Shown in pieces: positions 35,438 through 47,249 of a DNA stretch of 64,000 nucleotides (the first letter of the stretch is position 1; each line of letters begins with the position of its first letter). The position numbers were made by a program, and so were the translations under genes. The notes beneath the pieces are model-generated. The model was not told the origin of the DNA, searched no databases, and worked only from the letters and a program-made list of their open reading frames with translations. Origin of the DNA: Dactylorhiza incarnata (Eukaryota > Streptophyta > Magnoliopsida > Asparagales > Orchidaceae); contig JAWHQI010000262.1 of NCBI GenBank assembly GCA_033032865.1, positions 2,914,001 through 2,978,000 of the forward strand. The letters run 5' to 3'.

Positions 35438-38400
35438 TTGCAGGTATGTCCAAAGACCAATCAAATTCCTATCTGGTATTTGGACAGTGGTTGTTCCATG
35501 CACATGACTGGAACTAGAAGTCTACTGAATGACTATACTTCTGTGAAGAATGGACCAAAGGTTGTATTTGGAGGATCTGACAGAGGTAAGACTAAAGGAT
35601 TTGGTAAAATCACAAATGGAATTGTCACTATCACCAAAGTTGCTTATGTTGATGGATTGCAACACAATCTCATCAGCATAAGTCAATTATGTGATCTTGG
35701 GTATGTCATTTCATTCCACAAGGATGAGTGCCTAATTATGAAAAAGAATGAGATAATTCTCTCAGGCACTAGGAGTGGCAACATTTGCTGCTTAAATTTT
35801 ATATGTTCTAAACAACAAAATCCCATATGCTTAGTAGCTGAAAATAAAGTCTCTAATAGTGTGCAATGGCACAAAAGGTTAGCCCATATAAACTATAAGA
35901 CTATCAATAAGCTCATTTTAGGAGATCTAGTGAGTGCAGGGACTAAGTGGAAGTGTGTGCAGGAGGGTCCCTGCCATGCTTGTCAAATGGGTAAGCAAAC
36001 CAAGTCATCCTTCAAACCAATTGGTGAGAAGGATTCCACAAGATGTCTATACCTTCTACATATGGACCTGTTTGGCCCAATGCCAATTCACAGTTTAGGA
36101 GGAAAGGTTTATACTCTTGTTATTGTTGATGATTACACTAGATTCACATGGGTGTTCTTCCTAAGACACAAGTCAGATACACTAGAAGTATTCACTAGCT
36201 TTGTTAGGAAAATCCAAAATGAAATAGGAAAAACAGTGGTCATAATTAGAAGTGATCATGGAACTGAATTTTAGTCAAGTGCCATGACCAAGTTTTGTGA
36301 AAATCTAGGCATATCTCAAAAGTTTTCATCTCCCAGAACTCCCCAACAAAATGGGGTTGCTGAGAGAAGAAATAGAACACTCATTGAAGCCAGTAGGAGT
36401 ATGCTAAGTGACTCCTCACTTCCTGAGCACTTCTGGGCTGAAGCTGTAAACACAGCATGTCATGTGCAGAATAGAGCACTTATCAATAAGAAACTAAATA
36501 AGACCCCCTATGAGTTGATGAAGGGTAGAAAACCCACTTTAGCCTACTTCAAAATATTTGGAAGTAAGTGCTTTGTATTAAATAATGGAAAGCACCACCT
36601 CACTAAGTTTGCTGAAAAAGCCCATGAGGGAATCTTTGTTGGCTACAAATCTCAAAGTAGAGCCTATAGAATCTTCAACAAAAGCTCTAATAAGATAGAA
36701 GAATCTATACATGTTGTATTTGATGAAACCAGACTTATTTATAAGGATCCGGGAAGTCTCTTTAGTAATGCAGGTCCAACACAGAAATTGAAGGAGATGA
36801 ATATCAATGAACAACACATTGAAGACAATGAAGAAACTAATGGGACTGTGATTGTGACTAGAGAGGATGAGTCTCAAGAAGAAGACACACATGAAGAACC
36901 AATTGCTGTTGAAGAACCACAACATCCAAAACCTCTAGAACAGCCAACTCAAACAGATGCACCAGAATCACAAAGGGAGAATGAGAGGTGGAGGAATGCA
37001 ATCAAGCACCTGAAGGATCACCCCAAAGAACAGATTATAGGAAATCCAAATGAAGGTGTGCAAACCAGAAGAGGGAACTCAATACATGAGGCATTGCATC
37101 ATAGCTTCCTATCCAAAATAGAACCTAAGAAATTTGATGAAGCCAATAAGGACCCTTCATGGATATTGGCTAAGCAAGAAGAGCTAAATCAATTTGAAAA
37201 ATGCAAGGTCTGGATATTGGTTCCAAGACCAAAGAAACACAAAGTCATAGGGACCAAATGGGTATTTAGGAATAAATTGGATGAAAATTGGGTGATTATC
37301 AAGAACAAAGCAAGGTTGGTTGCCCAAGGATATAGACAGGAGGAAGGCATAGATTTTGATCAAGTGTTTGCCCCTGTGGCAAGATTGGAGGCAATCAGGC
37401 TATTCCTGGCATTTGCAGCACATATTGGATTCATAGCATATAAAATGGATGTGAAGTCAGCATTCCTTAATGGAACAATACTGGAGGAAGTATATGTAGA
37501 ACAACCCCCAGGTTTTATTGACTCTACTCATCCAAACTATGTTTATCTTCTACTAAAAGCCTTGAATGGTCTAAAACAACCACCTAGAGCCTGGTATGAG
37601 ACATTGTCTAGATTTCTGATTGAGAACAAATTCTCAAGGGAAAGATAGACAAGACATTGTTTCTTAGGGTAGTTAAAGGTCATATTCAACTAGTAAAAAT
37701 ATATGTAGATGACATAATTTTTGGCTCAACTGATAATAACCTTTGCAAAAGGTTTGCAAGCCTTATGCAAGGGAAATTTGAAATGAGCAGCATGGGTGAG
37801 CTCAAATACTTCTTGGGACTCCAAGTGAAACAGTCTGAGGAAGGAATCTTCATTTCTCAGACCAAGTACACCAAGGAGATCATCAAGAAGTTTGGAATGG
37901 AAAATTCCACTGTCATGAAAACCCCAATGGCAGCCAACATGTCACTGGACAAGGATGACAAAGGGAAACCTATTGATGAAACCTTGTACAGAGGCATCAT
38001 TGGCTCATTGCTCTACCTAACTGCTAGCAGGCCAGACATTGTGTTCTCAATATGTGTGTGTGCTAGGTACCAAGTGAACCCTAAAGAATCTCACTACACT
38101 GCTGTAAAAAGAATCCTGAGATATCTGAAGGGTACTCTCAATCTTGGCCTTTGGTATCCTAGAAGCAATGATTTTGAACTGACTGGTTTTTCAGATGCTG
38201 ACTTTGCAGGATGCAAGGAGGACGGAAAAAGCACATCAGGCACCTGTCAATTCTTTGGCAAAAGGCTAATATCTTGGAGTAGCAGGAAGCAGACCAGTGT
38301 AGCTATCTCTACATCATAATCTGAGTACATCTCAGCTAGAAACGACTCCAAGACTATAAAATCCAGCTAAGTAAATCTCCTTTATATTGTGATTCAACTA

Positions 38401-38615
38401 GTGCTATTGCTATTGCTAATAACTCTGTATCACATAGCAGAACAAAGAACATAGAAATTAGATATCATTTCATTAGAGAACATGTAGAAAATGGAGACAT
38501 CACAATTGAATATATCCCCACAGACAAACAAGTGGCTGATATATTCACTAAACCTCTGGATGAAACAAAATTCAATAACTTCAAAATTGAATTGGGAATG
38601 CTAAAAATGGAATGA
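35438..38615 (+). pseudogene. Element E Pol: protease, integrase, RT, RNase H
   Basis: Protease WYLDSGCSMHMTG (near 35470). Integrase zinc-binding H-H-C-C (WHKRLAHINY ... CHAC). Integrase core with LLHMDLFGP, RSDHGTEF and the [11 protein letters not shown] block. A TAG (36272) interrupts after GTEF. RT begins with VFRNKL...[10 protein letters not shown], has KSAFLNG, and after a frameshift at about 37640 carries the catalytic YVDDIIFGS (37690-37720). RNase H has GFSDADFAGC. A stop at 38317 and a deletion follow before IRYHFIREHVENGDI and the final LGMLKME stop at 38613. Domain order is copia. Not translatable as it stands. Confidence 0.9.
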
Positions 38616-38740
38616 AGTTGTCTTGAAACAAAACTAAATAAAATTAAAGCTAGAATAAATGACAATTCTCAAATAAGTACAGAAAATGTAATAAATAAAT
38701 GAAAATAATAGTTAAGTCCTAAAAAGTAAGTAAAATTATA

Positions 38741-38830
38741 ACTGGCGTCGAGCAAGGATACCTAGCGTCGAGCGAAGATAACTGGCGTCGAGCGAAGATA
38801 AATGGCGACGAGCGAGGATAACTTACATCA
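38741..38830 (+). repeat. Internal CpG array before the 3' ORF of E
   Basis: Four to five tandem ~20-bp units of type actggcgtcgagcgaagata, made of the same GCGTCGAG word as the E LTR array. It lies between pol and the internal TATA box. Confidence 0.8.
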
Positions 38831-38952
38831 AGCGATCTCAACGCTTGTACGGAAAGAGCAAGGCTGACTCGACAGGGTGAATCTGAACCATTTGATCAAT
38901 TTTGTTAAACAAGTATGGCGCGCGGCTATTCATCTTCTTGAACTAGAAATTC

Positions 38953-38960
38953 TATAAATA
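38953..38960 (+). promoter_or_regulatory. Internal TATA box of the E 3' ORF
   Basis: TATAAATA in the same context (ctataaatagg) as LTR promoters here, about 106 nt upstream of ATG 39066 and 120 bp after the CpG array. Confidence 0.6.
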
Positions 38961-40785
38961 GGGAAGACACTTCGTCAGTACCTATGCCCTAGAATTCCCA
39001 GTTTGAAATTCTCTGCCCTAGAAAATCTCTCCATCAAAACTTTCAATCAAAAATCAACAACTACAATGCCTCCCAAGAGCAGTGATTACCTTTACGAAGG
39101 AGGCGAGCTCTTTCGCAACGGATTCCAAGAAGCACCAGAGGAAATTAAGACAACTATCGAGCTAATTTACAAATCAGGGCTAGAATTCATTCTGTCTGAA
39201 TCATCTCTAATCTGGAAACGAGAAGTTTTTGAACTATTCTCCAATGCAGTAATAGACACCGCCAACTCGAAGCTCAAAACTACTGTAAATGGTAAGAAGA
39301 TTAAGATTTCACCTACAAGACTCGCTAAGGAACTAGAACTGCCAAGACTCAAAAGTGATTAAGAAGAAGAGGTGAGTTCTGAGCAAATAAGATTAGCCCA
39401 AGTCTGGTGTGGAATTGACACATCACACGAAATTTCTGGTAGTGTGCTGAGGAAAGGGATGGACTAAAGAGGAAAGCTGCTGACAGATATAATAGGAAAG
39501 GGACTGCTATGCAAAACAGGGTCCCATGATAAAATTTCGAGGAAAATGTTCGTCTTACTGACCAGAATTATCCATACATTAAAAACTGATTGGGGAAGGG
39601 TAGTGTTTGATAGAGTGATAAAATGTATCCAAGCACCCAACATGGGTAGGATACTGTCTTTGTATCTAGTAAAGGTAATTCTAGATTCTTTAAACAATAA
39701 ACTTGGGTCAAAAATAAATCATATGAAGAAAATGGACATCAGAATGCTAGAAAGATGGGAAAGGATTTTGTCAAGTCATCCACCAGCAGAATCTTCTCCC
39801 AAGCAGAAGAAAGTTCAAAAGAAAAAGAAGAAGAAGGTCTCTTCCAGCTCTTCAAACTCATCATCCTCCAAAAGGAAATCGAAATCCTCCCCAATCCATA
39901 ATCCCTATCTCACAACATCTGAAGAAAAAGAAGATGAAAAATCCAGGGAAAGTATTCCTGACACACAAACAGGTACTGATCCAATACTGAAAGGGGTTGA
40001 CATGAACAACAAAGTACAAGATGAGAAAGAGAAGGAAGAAGAAGAGAGAGGAGGTCAATCTGGATCCCCTGCTAGAGATGAGGGGAAGTTTCAAAATGAG
40101 GGGGAGGCTCCAGATGAGATCCGTACTCAAGATAATACTGATTTCTACAATATACCAGATGAGGGGGAGGCTCAGGATGAGATCCCTGCTCCTAAGAATC
40201 TTAATCCAGATAATGCACCAGTTGAGGGGGAGCCTCAGCATGAGATCCCTTCTAAAGATAATATTGAGTTTAACAAGGCAACAGTTGAGGGGGAGTCTCA
40301 AGATGAGATCCCTGCTCCAGAGATCCCTGATCTAGAGTTTCCTGATATTGATGCTATGGATGTGGGGGGAGGATCTCAATCTCAAAAGAAAAAGTCTGAG
40401 AAAGTTATCAAAATAGAATCCTCCAGCTCACATATGAGCTATAGTGAAGACTCTTTGATCAAATAAGACAGCAGTACCAATGCTGATGTAGCAAGAGAAA
40501 TTAATGTGGACCTAAGTCCTATATTACCTCAGCTGGAGGAGTTTCTTAACAATCAAAGAAGATTACTGGAGCAGTACATTGAGGAAAACAACACAAAAAT
40601 GAAAAATGAAGTAGATTTTCAAATGAAATTGGTCAGGTTTGAAGTCAACTTTCAGATGAATGCACTGAGAGAGGAAATGGTCAAATTCTTCAAAAGAGCT
40701 GGTGCTTCTGTGGATTATACAACTGAACAGCTAAATTCAATCAAAGAGACTTCAAAGTCTATTAAAGATACACAAACATGTATTG

Positions 40786-42138
40786 TGTTGGGAAAATGAT
40801 TTCTCTTAACCCCTATAAATAAGTTGAATATGAATTCTAAGAAAGAAAACCAAGGTTAAGTAAATATGCGTCGAATTGTATTCGACGCAATGTCAAAATG
40901 TAGTCGACGTTTCCTTCAGGTTGAGTCGAAGTAACTTTAGGAAGATTTCGACGTATGTGTTGTCGACGCTACTCTGATTTCTAGTCGACGCATATGGAGA
41001 AGTCGACGCACCTTAGTCGACGCACCTTCCTTATTCTCCTGTCGACGTCTAGCCAAGAAGAACTCGATGTTTACGTCGAGTGGTAATCGACGCACGTCGA
41101 TTTATATGACAGATTTAAATATGCGCCAGATCTCTTTCCTTCTTTCAGCAGATCTGATTTGTATGGAATAAATGTCAATATTTTATAGCCGTTCTGAATC
41201 ATTCTTTCCTTATATCTGATTCTTGGCTAATTTGATTAAACTTATTTGGACATTATTTGAAATCAGAATTAGTTCTTTCCTTCTACAGAAATAAATATTA
41301 TGGAAACATTTTCATCTTTCTATTTCTCTGACTGCTAATTGATTATCCTCCTATAGTATTATTTTGAATCAACAGAGCTATAAATAAAGAGGAGGTCGGC
41401 AGAAAAAGAAAACTGAGTGATCTACCACATACATTTGAAATAGAGGAAAAGCTCCCAAAAGAATAGAGAGATAAGCTGAGAAAAGTGATAGTGTGCTGCA
41501 GAGACAAAGCCTTCATCTTCTCCTTCTTCTTCTGAAGCCACTCTGCTGCAATTTCTGATAGCTCTCACATAAGAGAGAAAAGCTACAAATCTTCTTCTCT
41601 CTATAGAAGAAAGATTTAATTCACTACTTCTTGTGCTTCCAATCTTCTTGCTAGGAAGAAGATTCATTCTTGTTTTAAATACTTCTTTTCCTTCTCTTTC
41701 TTATTTTCATTCTCACATATTGTAAAAGAGTTTTTAGAATCTCTCTTCAAAAAATTCAGTGTACTGGTTCTAAGAGTCTCCTTGTCAAAAGACTCAGGGT
41801 GGTTCTAAGAGTCTCCTTGTCAAAAGACTCAGTTGGTTCTAAGAGTCTCCTTATCAAAAGACTCAGGGTGGTTCTAAGAGTCTTCTTATCAAAAGACTCA
41901 GTGCAAGATAGTGAATTCCTACCAAGGGGGTAGAAGAGTGGACTACCCAAAGTTTGGGGAACCACTATATTTTCTTGTGTTGTGCTGTGATTTCTTTTCT
42001 TGCATTTACTTCATTTGTTTAATTCTTGTTGGTGTGTGGGAAGCTCTAATATGTATATTAACTTTGCACAAAATATTTTTAATCTCTATTCACCCCCCCC
42101 CTCTAGAGAATTCTATTGAGGTTAACTGTGCACTTTCA
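40786..42138 (+). repeat. 5' LTR of element F
   Basis: Array of TGCGTCGAA/TTCGACGCA words (40868-41102), TATAAATA (41379-41386), four repeats of ggttctaagagtctccttgt (41765-41900), LTR hairpin (41938-41965), C tract (42094-42104) and end CTTTCA. Confidence 0.93.
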
Positions 42139-42140
42139 AT

Positions 42141-42152
42141 TGGTATCAGAGG
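42141..42152 (+). promoter_or_regulatory. Primer binding site of element F
   Basis: TGGTATCAGAGG two bases after the LTR. Confidence 0.9.
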
Positions 42153-42247
42153 CAGGTTGATCTAAAAAGGATAACTCCTTGATCAAAAAGATCCTACCTC
42201 TTACATATATATATATATATATATATTTTTTTTACAAAATTATTTTC

Positions 42248-44290
42248 ATGGCACAAATCAAAGATTATGCTTCCACCAGACCACCAATTTGCAACCTTGA
42301 AAAGTTTGCACTTTGGAAAACAAGAATTAGAATTTATTTAAACTCTATTGATGATGAATTGGTTAATATTATCTTGACAAGTCCCCCTAAGCCATTCAGG
42401 AAGGACACAAGTGGAAAAGTGACTGAAACACTTGCTCCAAAAGCTGAGTGGACAGAGGATGAAAAGAAAGCCCAAGGACATGATGCAAAAGCTATGAATA
42501 TCCTAGTCTCAACCCTCTCAGATGAAATCTTCCAAAAGATTGCTGATTGTGAGTCAGCTAAGGAAGTATGGGAAGCTCTCACCAAAATGGTAGAGGGAAG
42601 TGCTGATGAGAAAAAGGATAGAAAGGCACTACTCATCTCTCAATATGAAAACTTCCAAAAGAAAGAAAGTGAAAGTGTTGCTGACATGTATTCAAGATTC
42701 AGCCTCATAGTCAATGAATTAAGAACACTTGAAAAGGACATATCTCTCACTGAGATAAATGATAAACTGCTGACTTGCTTTCCTAGCTCTTGGGATTCAA
42801 GAATCTGGCCAATCAAAGACTCCAGAAGTCAAAAAGAAATATCAACAGATGTTCTATTGGGTAAATTAAAATCCTATGAACAACTGTTGAAAACCAAAGC
42901 TGAGAAAGAAAAGGCCTCTCCACTCTCAAAAGAAAAAAGTATTGCATTGAAAGCTGTTGAAGGTGAACCATCTACTAGTGATGAGGAACTAATCAGCTTG
43001 CTTGCTAGGAAGTTCAAGAGGTGGATCAAAACAGAAGGATCCAGAGGAAGAGACTCAAAAACCAGGTATAATAAAACACCTACTAAAGAAATTATATGCT
43101 ACTCTTGCAGGAAACCTGGACACATTGCACCTGATTGTCCTAAAGAGATCAACAATAAGAAGGATCTAAAAAGAACAGATCTAAAGAAGAAAAAGAAGAA
43201 AGAAAAAGGATTCATTGCTCAATCTTGGTGTGATTCAGAATCTGAAGAAAGTACCTCATCAGATGATGATCAGCAAGAGGTCAAGCAAGAGGAAACCTGT
43301 CTGATGGCCACTGTGAAGCTTGATGATATATCTATGGTAAATATACTTGATGATATAGATTTCTCCTCTACTAATTTCAAACAAAATTTCAAAGAATTCT
43401 GTTTAGATCTAATCAAATCTGAAAAAGAAGTAAAAGAATTAAGAATTGAATTAAAAACTCTCAAACAGGTAAATACACACCATAAAAATTATAAGCTCAA
43501 TCTAGAACTCTCAGAAGAGAAATTAAACAAAATCTATTCAGAAAATCTAACATTAAGAAAAGAGCTAGCAAAGGCTAAAGCCTTTGATGACTCTCTAAAT
43601 GGAAGAGGTCAGAAGCTCAAGAATATTTCTGAGAATCTCACTGATAGATTTAGACAACTAAAGCTGAATACCAATGAAGCATCTAAATCTCAATCATCCA
43701 GCAAACCTGTCTGGAAACATCCCATTCACTTCACTAGGGAGAATCATCTAGCAGGAGTAAGATCACAAGTAAGTCCAGAAATAACCACTATTTTTAATAA
43801 ACCAAATCCCATTACAGACAAAGGAATCTTAGGAAAGTATCCTCACAAAAAATTTGAACATGCGTCGAATTCTTATCAACGTGCGTCGAGTTCTAATCGA
43901 CGCTTACACCAAAATGCGTCGACTTCTACTCAACGCAACCTCTCTCATGCTTCGATTGAAAATAGACTCAGAATGAAGAAAGCGTCGGCCTCATATCGAC
44001 ACAACCAGAAACCTACGTCGAATCCATATCGACGCAACCATAAGTCTACGTCAAATCCCTATCGACGCAATCAATCAGACAGAAAATCTTCTGTTTCCAA
44101 ACAGGACTCTCAATCCATGTCATTTTATTATGAACATTATTTCTGTGATATCATCCAAGAAGATTGGTATGATAAGCCAGTACCCCATAAGAAGGAAGGA
44201 TATCCTGAAAAACCCACTTATTCTTTTATTAAATCTTTTACTAATAAGAGGAAGGGACCCCAGCTCAGCAGGGCCCAAACTAATATTTAA
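42248..44290 (+). CDS. Element F Gag, intact frame
   Basis: Copia Gag of about 680 residues. I take ATG 42248 (MAQIKDYAS) rather than the upstream in-frame ATG in the TA repeat (42179), because related elements start close to PPICNL. Residues about 10-240 are the UBN2-type capsid region (VWEALTKMVEGSADEKKDRK). A CCHC knuckle CYSCRKPGHIAPDC lies near 43100-43140, followed by a lysine-rich stretch. Then come an acidic segment, a coiled coil and, near the end, Arg/Ser/Asn repeats of type ASNSYQR encoded by a CpG palindrome array (43861-44070). It ends before the protease, which is in another frame. The only long intact Gag here; it could still be packaged or expressed. Confidence 0.85.
   Translation: MAQIKDYASTRPPICNLEKFALWKTRIRIYLNSIDDELVNIILTSPPKPFRKDTSGKVTETLAPKAEWTEDEKKAQGHDAKAMNILVSTLSDEIFQKIADCESAKEVWEALTKMVEGSADEKKDRKALLISQYENFQKKESESVADMYSRFSLIVNELRTLEKDISLTEINDKLLTCFPSSWDSRIWPIKDSRSQKEISTDVLLGKLKSYEQLLKTKAEKEKASPLSKEKSIALKAVEGEPSTSDEELISLLARKFKRWIKTEGSRGRDSKTRYNKTPTKEIICYSCRKPGHIAPDCPKEINNKKDLKRTDLKKKKKKEKGFIAQSWCDSESEESTSSDDDQQEVKQEETCLMATVKLDDISMVNILDDIDFSSTNFKQNFKEFCLDLIKSEKEVKELRIELKTLKQVNTHHKNYKLNLELSEEKLNKIYSENLTLRKELAKAKAFDDSLNGRGQKLKNISENLTDRFRQLKLNTNEASKSQSSSKPVWKHPIHFTRENHLAGVRSQVSPEITTIFNKPNPITDKGILGKYPHKKFEHASNSYQRASSSNRRLHQNASTSTQRNLSHASIENRLRMKKASASYRHNQKPTSNPYRRNHKSTSNPYRRNQSDRKSSVSKQDSQSMSFYYEHYFCDIIQEDWYDKPVPHKKEGYPEKPTYSFIKSFTNKRKGPQLSRAQTNI
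43861..44070 (+). repeat. CpG palindrome array inside F gag
   Basis: About seven units built on TGCGTCGA...TCGACGCA, near-identical in wording to the F LTR array at 40868, translated as a repeating AS-x-S-x-x-R pattern. Confidence 0.8.
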
Positions 44291-44298
44291 AATCTTAT

Positions 44299-45040
44299 GT
44301 GCACATGTATCACATATCCAGGATGGTGTGGTACTTGGACAGTGGATGCTCCATGCACATGACAGGATGCAAAAACCTATTAATCAACTTTGAGGATAGA
44401 CTTGGACCATCAGTAACCTTTGGAGATTCTAGCTGTGTCCAAACCAAGGGCTTTAGAGATTTCAAAGAAGGGAAAGTCACCTTCAAGAATGTGGCAGTAG
44501 TCAAAGGACTAAAGCACAATCTGATAAGTATAAGTCAGATATGTGAAAATGGTAGGTATGAGGTAAAATTCACCACACTATTCTGCCATATTATTGATAT
44601 CAAGACTGGTGCTACAGTACTAAATGGAACTAGAAAAGGAAAAGTATATGTAGTGGACTTTAGCTCTTCACCCACAGAAGTTTGCTTATTCAACAATATC
44701 ATAGATAAAAATGAACTATGGCATAGGAGACTAGGTCATCTAAACTACAAAACCATTAGTAAACTAGCAAAGAATAACCTAGTCAGAGGTTTACCAAAGG
44801 GTAGGTACTCTAAGGACTCTCCATGCAGACCTTGCCAACTGGGAAAACAGACCAAATCATCTTTCAAACCCATTGGTAAGGATGACTCTCCCAGGGCCCT
44901 ATACTTACTACACATGGATCTCTTTGGTCCCATATCCACTCAGAGCTTAGGTGGAAAATCCTATACCTTGGTTATTGTTGATGATTATTCTAGGTTTAGC
45001 TGGGTATTCTTTCTAAGGGTTAAATCTGAAACCCATAAAA
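44299..45040 (+). pseudogene. Element F Pol remnant: protease and integrase N-terminal half
   Basis: WYLDSGCSMHMTGC marks the aspartic protease. LWHRRLGHLNY and CRPCQLGKQTKSSF form the integrase zinc-binding segment, and YLLHMDLFGPIS and VIVDDYSRFSWVFF the start of its core. Homology stops after KSETHK at about 45035. The second catalytic Asp, the Glu, all of RT and RNase H are gone. Gag is in a different frame, so expression would need a frameshift or a reinitiated start; an indel is equally possible. Confidence 0.85.
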
Positions 45041-45059
45041 TGCTCCCAAATTCATTCCT

Positions 45060-45680
45060 CCATCCTTCACATGCACACCCAAATAGATGGGGTCAGTGCC
45101 TCTGTGCAAGGCCTAAAGACCTCTCTCTCTTCCTCTAGAGTGACAAGGTCTTTCTTAACCTCCCTGGCCAAGAAGGTCAAGAAGGGGGAGAATCTAGAGA
45201 AAGAGCAGCCCTCCAATCTTAAATCTCTCTCTCACAAGTCCCCTCCTCCAAAATCTGACAAAATCCTTGGGAATGAGATAGTACCTGAGCTACACAATGA
45301 TGAACAAACAATGGAGGTACTCAACATAGCAAGAGATGCTGCAAATCAAATGACACTACTACAAGGGGAGGCAAGCAGAGCAACTGGAGCTGGAGATGAT
45401 AGATAAAGAAAGATAAAGAAACTACAAATCAGGGGGAGCTTGATACTGATATGAATAAAGCTGGAAATGAAAAAGGACAGCTAGATGCAACTGGAGCTGG
45501 AGATGATAGATAAATAGAAGAAGTAGAAAGATTAAAGGAAGTTCCATCCCAGGGGGAGCAATCTGCTCAGGGCGAGCTAGGTGAACTTCCTACAAATGAG
45601 AAAGAGAAACCCTCCTCTCCTAAAACAGTAGTATTCAAGAGAAAGAGAAAGACCCCTCCTACCCCTCCTGAGTAATATTT
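45060..45680 (+). pseudogene. Fragment of the 3' ORF in element F
   Basis: The frame 45071-45406 and its continuation to about 45675 encode a Lys/Glu/Pro/Ser-rich segment (for example KKVKKGENLEKEQPSN). A ~24-bp unit (caactggagctggagatgat...) occurs at about 45380 and 45490. It sits where element E has its 3' ORF and carries several GGGGGAG tracts, but it is too short and broken to align confidently. Confidence 0.5.
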
Positions 45681-45888
45681 GAAAACAATGCTGATATATC
45701 TTACCCTATACTTGAATACTACTTGGTATGAACATGAAATCTGTTTATATGATTCTGAAAATTTGTTTATATGATCTTTTCTTCTATATTTCACTTTTGA
45801 TTGAGTGACATATTTCTTTTCTATACAAATGCTGTGCTGGGTTGATTTTATGCTAATACAATTTCTCTCTAAGTAGGGTTAAGACAAA

Positions 45889-45899
45889 TAGGGGGAGAT
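45889..45899 (+). promoter_or_regulatory. Polypurine tract of element F
   Basis: tagggggagat directly before the 3' LTR. Confidence 0.85.
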
Positions 45900-47249
45900 T
45901 GTTGGGAAAATGATTTCTCTTAACCCCTATAAATAAGTTGAATATGAATTCTAAGAAAGAAAACCAAGGTTAAGTAAATATGCGTCGAATTGTATTCGAC
46001 GCAACGTCGAAATGTAGTCGACGTTTCCTTCAGGTTGAGTCGAAGTAACTTTAGGAAGATTTCGACGTATGTGTTGTCGACGCTACTCTGATTTCTAGTC
46101 AACGCATATGGAGAAGTCGACGCACCTTAGTCGACGCACCTTCCTTATTCTCCTCTCGACGTCCAGCCAAGAAGAACTCGACGTTTACGTCAAGTGGTAA
46201 TCGACGCACGTCGATTTATATGACAGATTTAAATATGCGCCAGATCTCTTTCCTTCTTTCAGCAGATCTGATTTGTATGGAATAAATGTCAATATTTTAT
46301 AGCCGTTCTGAATCATTCTTTTCTTATATCTGATTCTTGGCTAATTTGATTAAACTTATTTGGACATTATTTGAAATCAGAATTAGTTCTTTCCTTCTAC
46401 AGAAATAAATATTATGGAAACATTTTCATCTTTCTATTTCTCTGACTGCTAATTGATTATCCTCCTATAGTATTATTTTGAATCAACAGAGCTATAAATA
46501 AAGAGGAGGTCGGCAGAAAAAGAAAACTGAGTGATCTACCACATACCTTTGAAATAGAGGAAAAGCTCCCAAAAGAATAGAGAGATAAGCTGAGAAAAGT
46601 GATAGTGTGCTGCAGAGACAAAGCCTTCATCTTCTCCTTCTTCTTCTGAAGCCACTCTGCTGCAATTTCTGATAGCTCTCACATAAGAGAGAAAAGCTAC
46701 AAATCTTCTTCTCTCTATAGAAGAAAGATTTAATTCACTACTTCTTGTGCTTCCAATCTTCTTGCTAGGAAGAAGATTCATTCTTGTTTTAAATACTTCT
46801 TTTCCTTCTCTTTCTTATTTTCATTCTCACATATTGTAAAAGAGTTTTTAGAATCTCTCTTCAAAAAATTCAGTGTACTGGTTCTAAGAGTCTCCTTGTC
46901 AAAAGACTCAGGGTGGTTCTAAGAGTCTCCTTGTCAAAAGACTCAGTTGGTTCTAAGAGTCTCCTTATCAAAAGACTCAGGGTGGTTCTAAGAGTCTCCT
47001 TATCAAAAGACTCAGTGCAAGATAGTGAATTCCTACCAAGGGGGTAGAAGAGTGGACTACCCAAAGTTTGGGGAACCACTATATTTTCTTGTGTTGTGCT
47101 GTGATTTCTTTTCTTGCATTTACTTCATTTGTTTAATTCTTGTTGGTGTGTGGGAAGCTCTAATCTGTATATTAACTTTGCACAAAATATTTTTAATCTC
47201 TATTCACCCCCCTCTAGAGAATTCTATTGAGGTTAACTGTGCACTTTCA
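45900..47249 (+). repeat. 3' LTR of element F
   Basis: Near-identical to the 5' LTR: array 45982-46213, TATAAATA 46493-46500, hairpin 47052-47079, and a shorter C tract than the 5' LTR. Confidence 0.93.

Larger units (their letters stand above)
40786..47249 (+). mobile_element. Copia element F, young, pol-deleted, nested in E
   Basis: LTRs 40786-42138 (1353 bp) and 45900-47249 (1350 bp), target duplication tattg at 40781-40785 and 47250-47254. The interior keeps a primer site, intact gag, protease and half of integrase, a fragment of the 3' ORF and a polypurine tract. RT and RNase H are deleted. I count roughly 13 substitutions between the LTRs, about 1 percent, fewer than in host element E. 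Confidence 0.95.

Noticed and set aside
41422..41667. 81-codon minus frame repeated at 46536
   Set aside because: Same reason: the F LTR is present twice; it spans the start-site region and has no domain.
42202..42226. TA repeat followed by T run as a promoter of F gag
   Set aside because: A simple repeat just after the primer site; its length would vary and it is absent in related elements.
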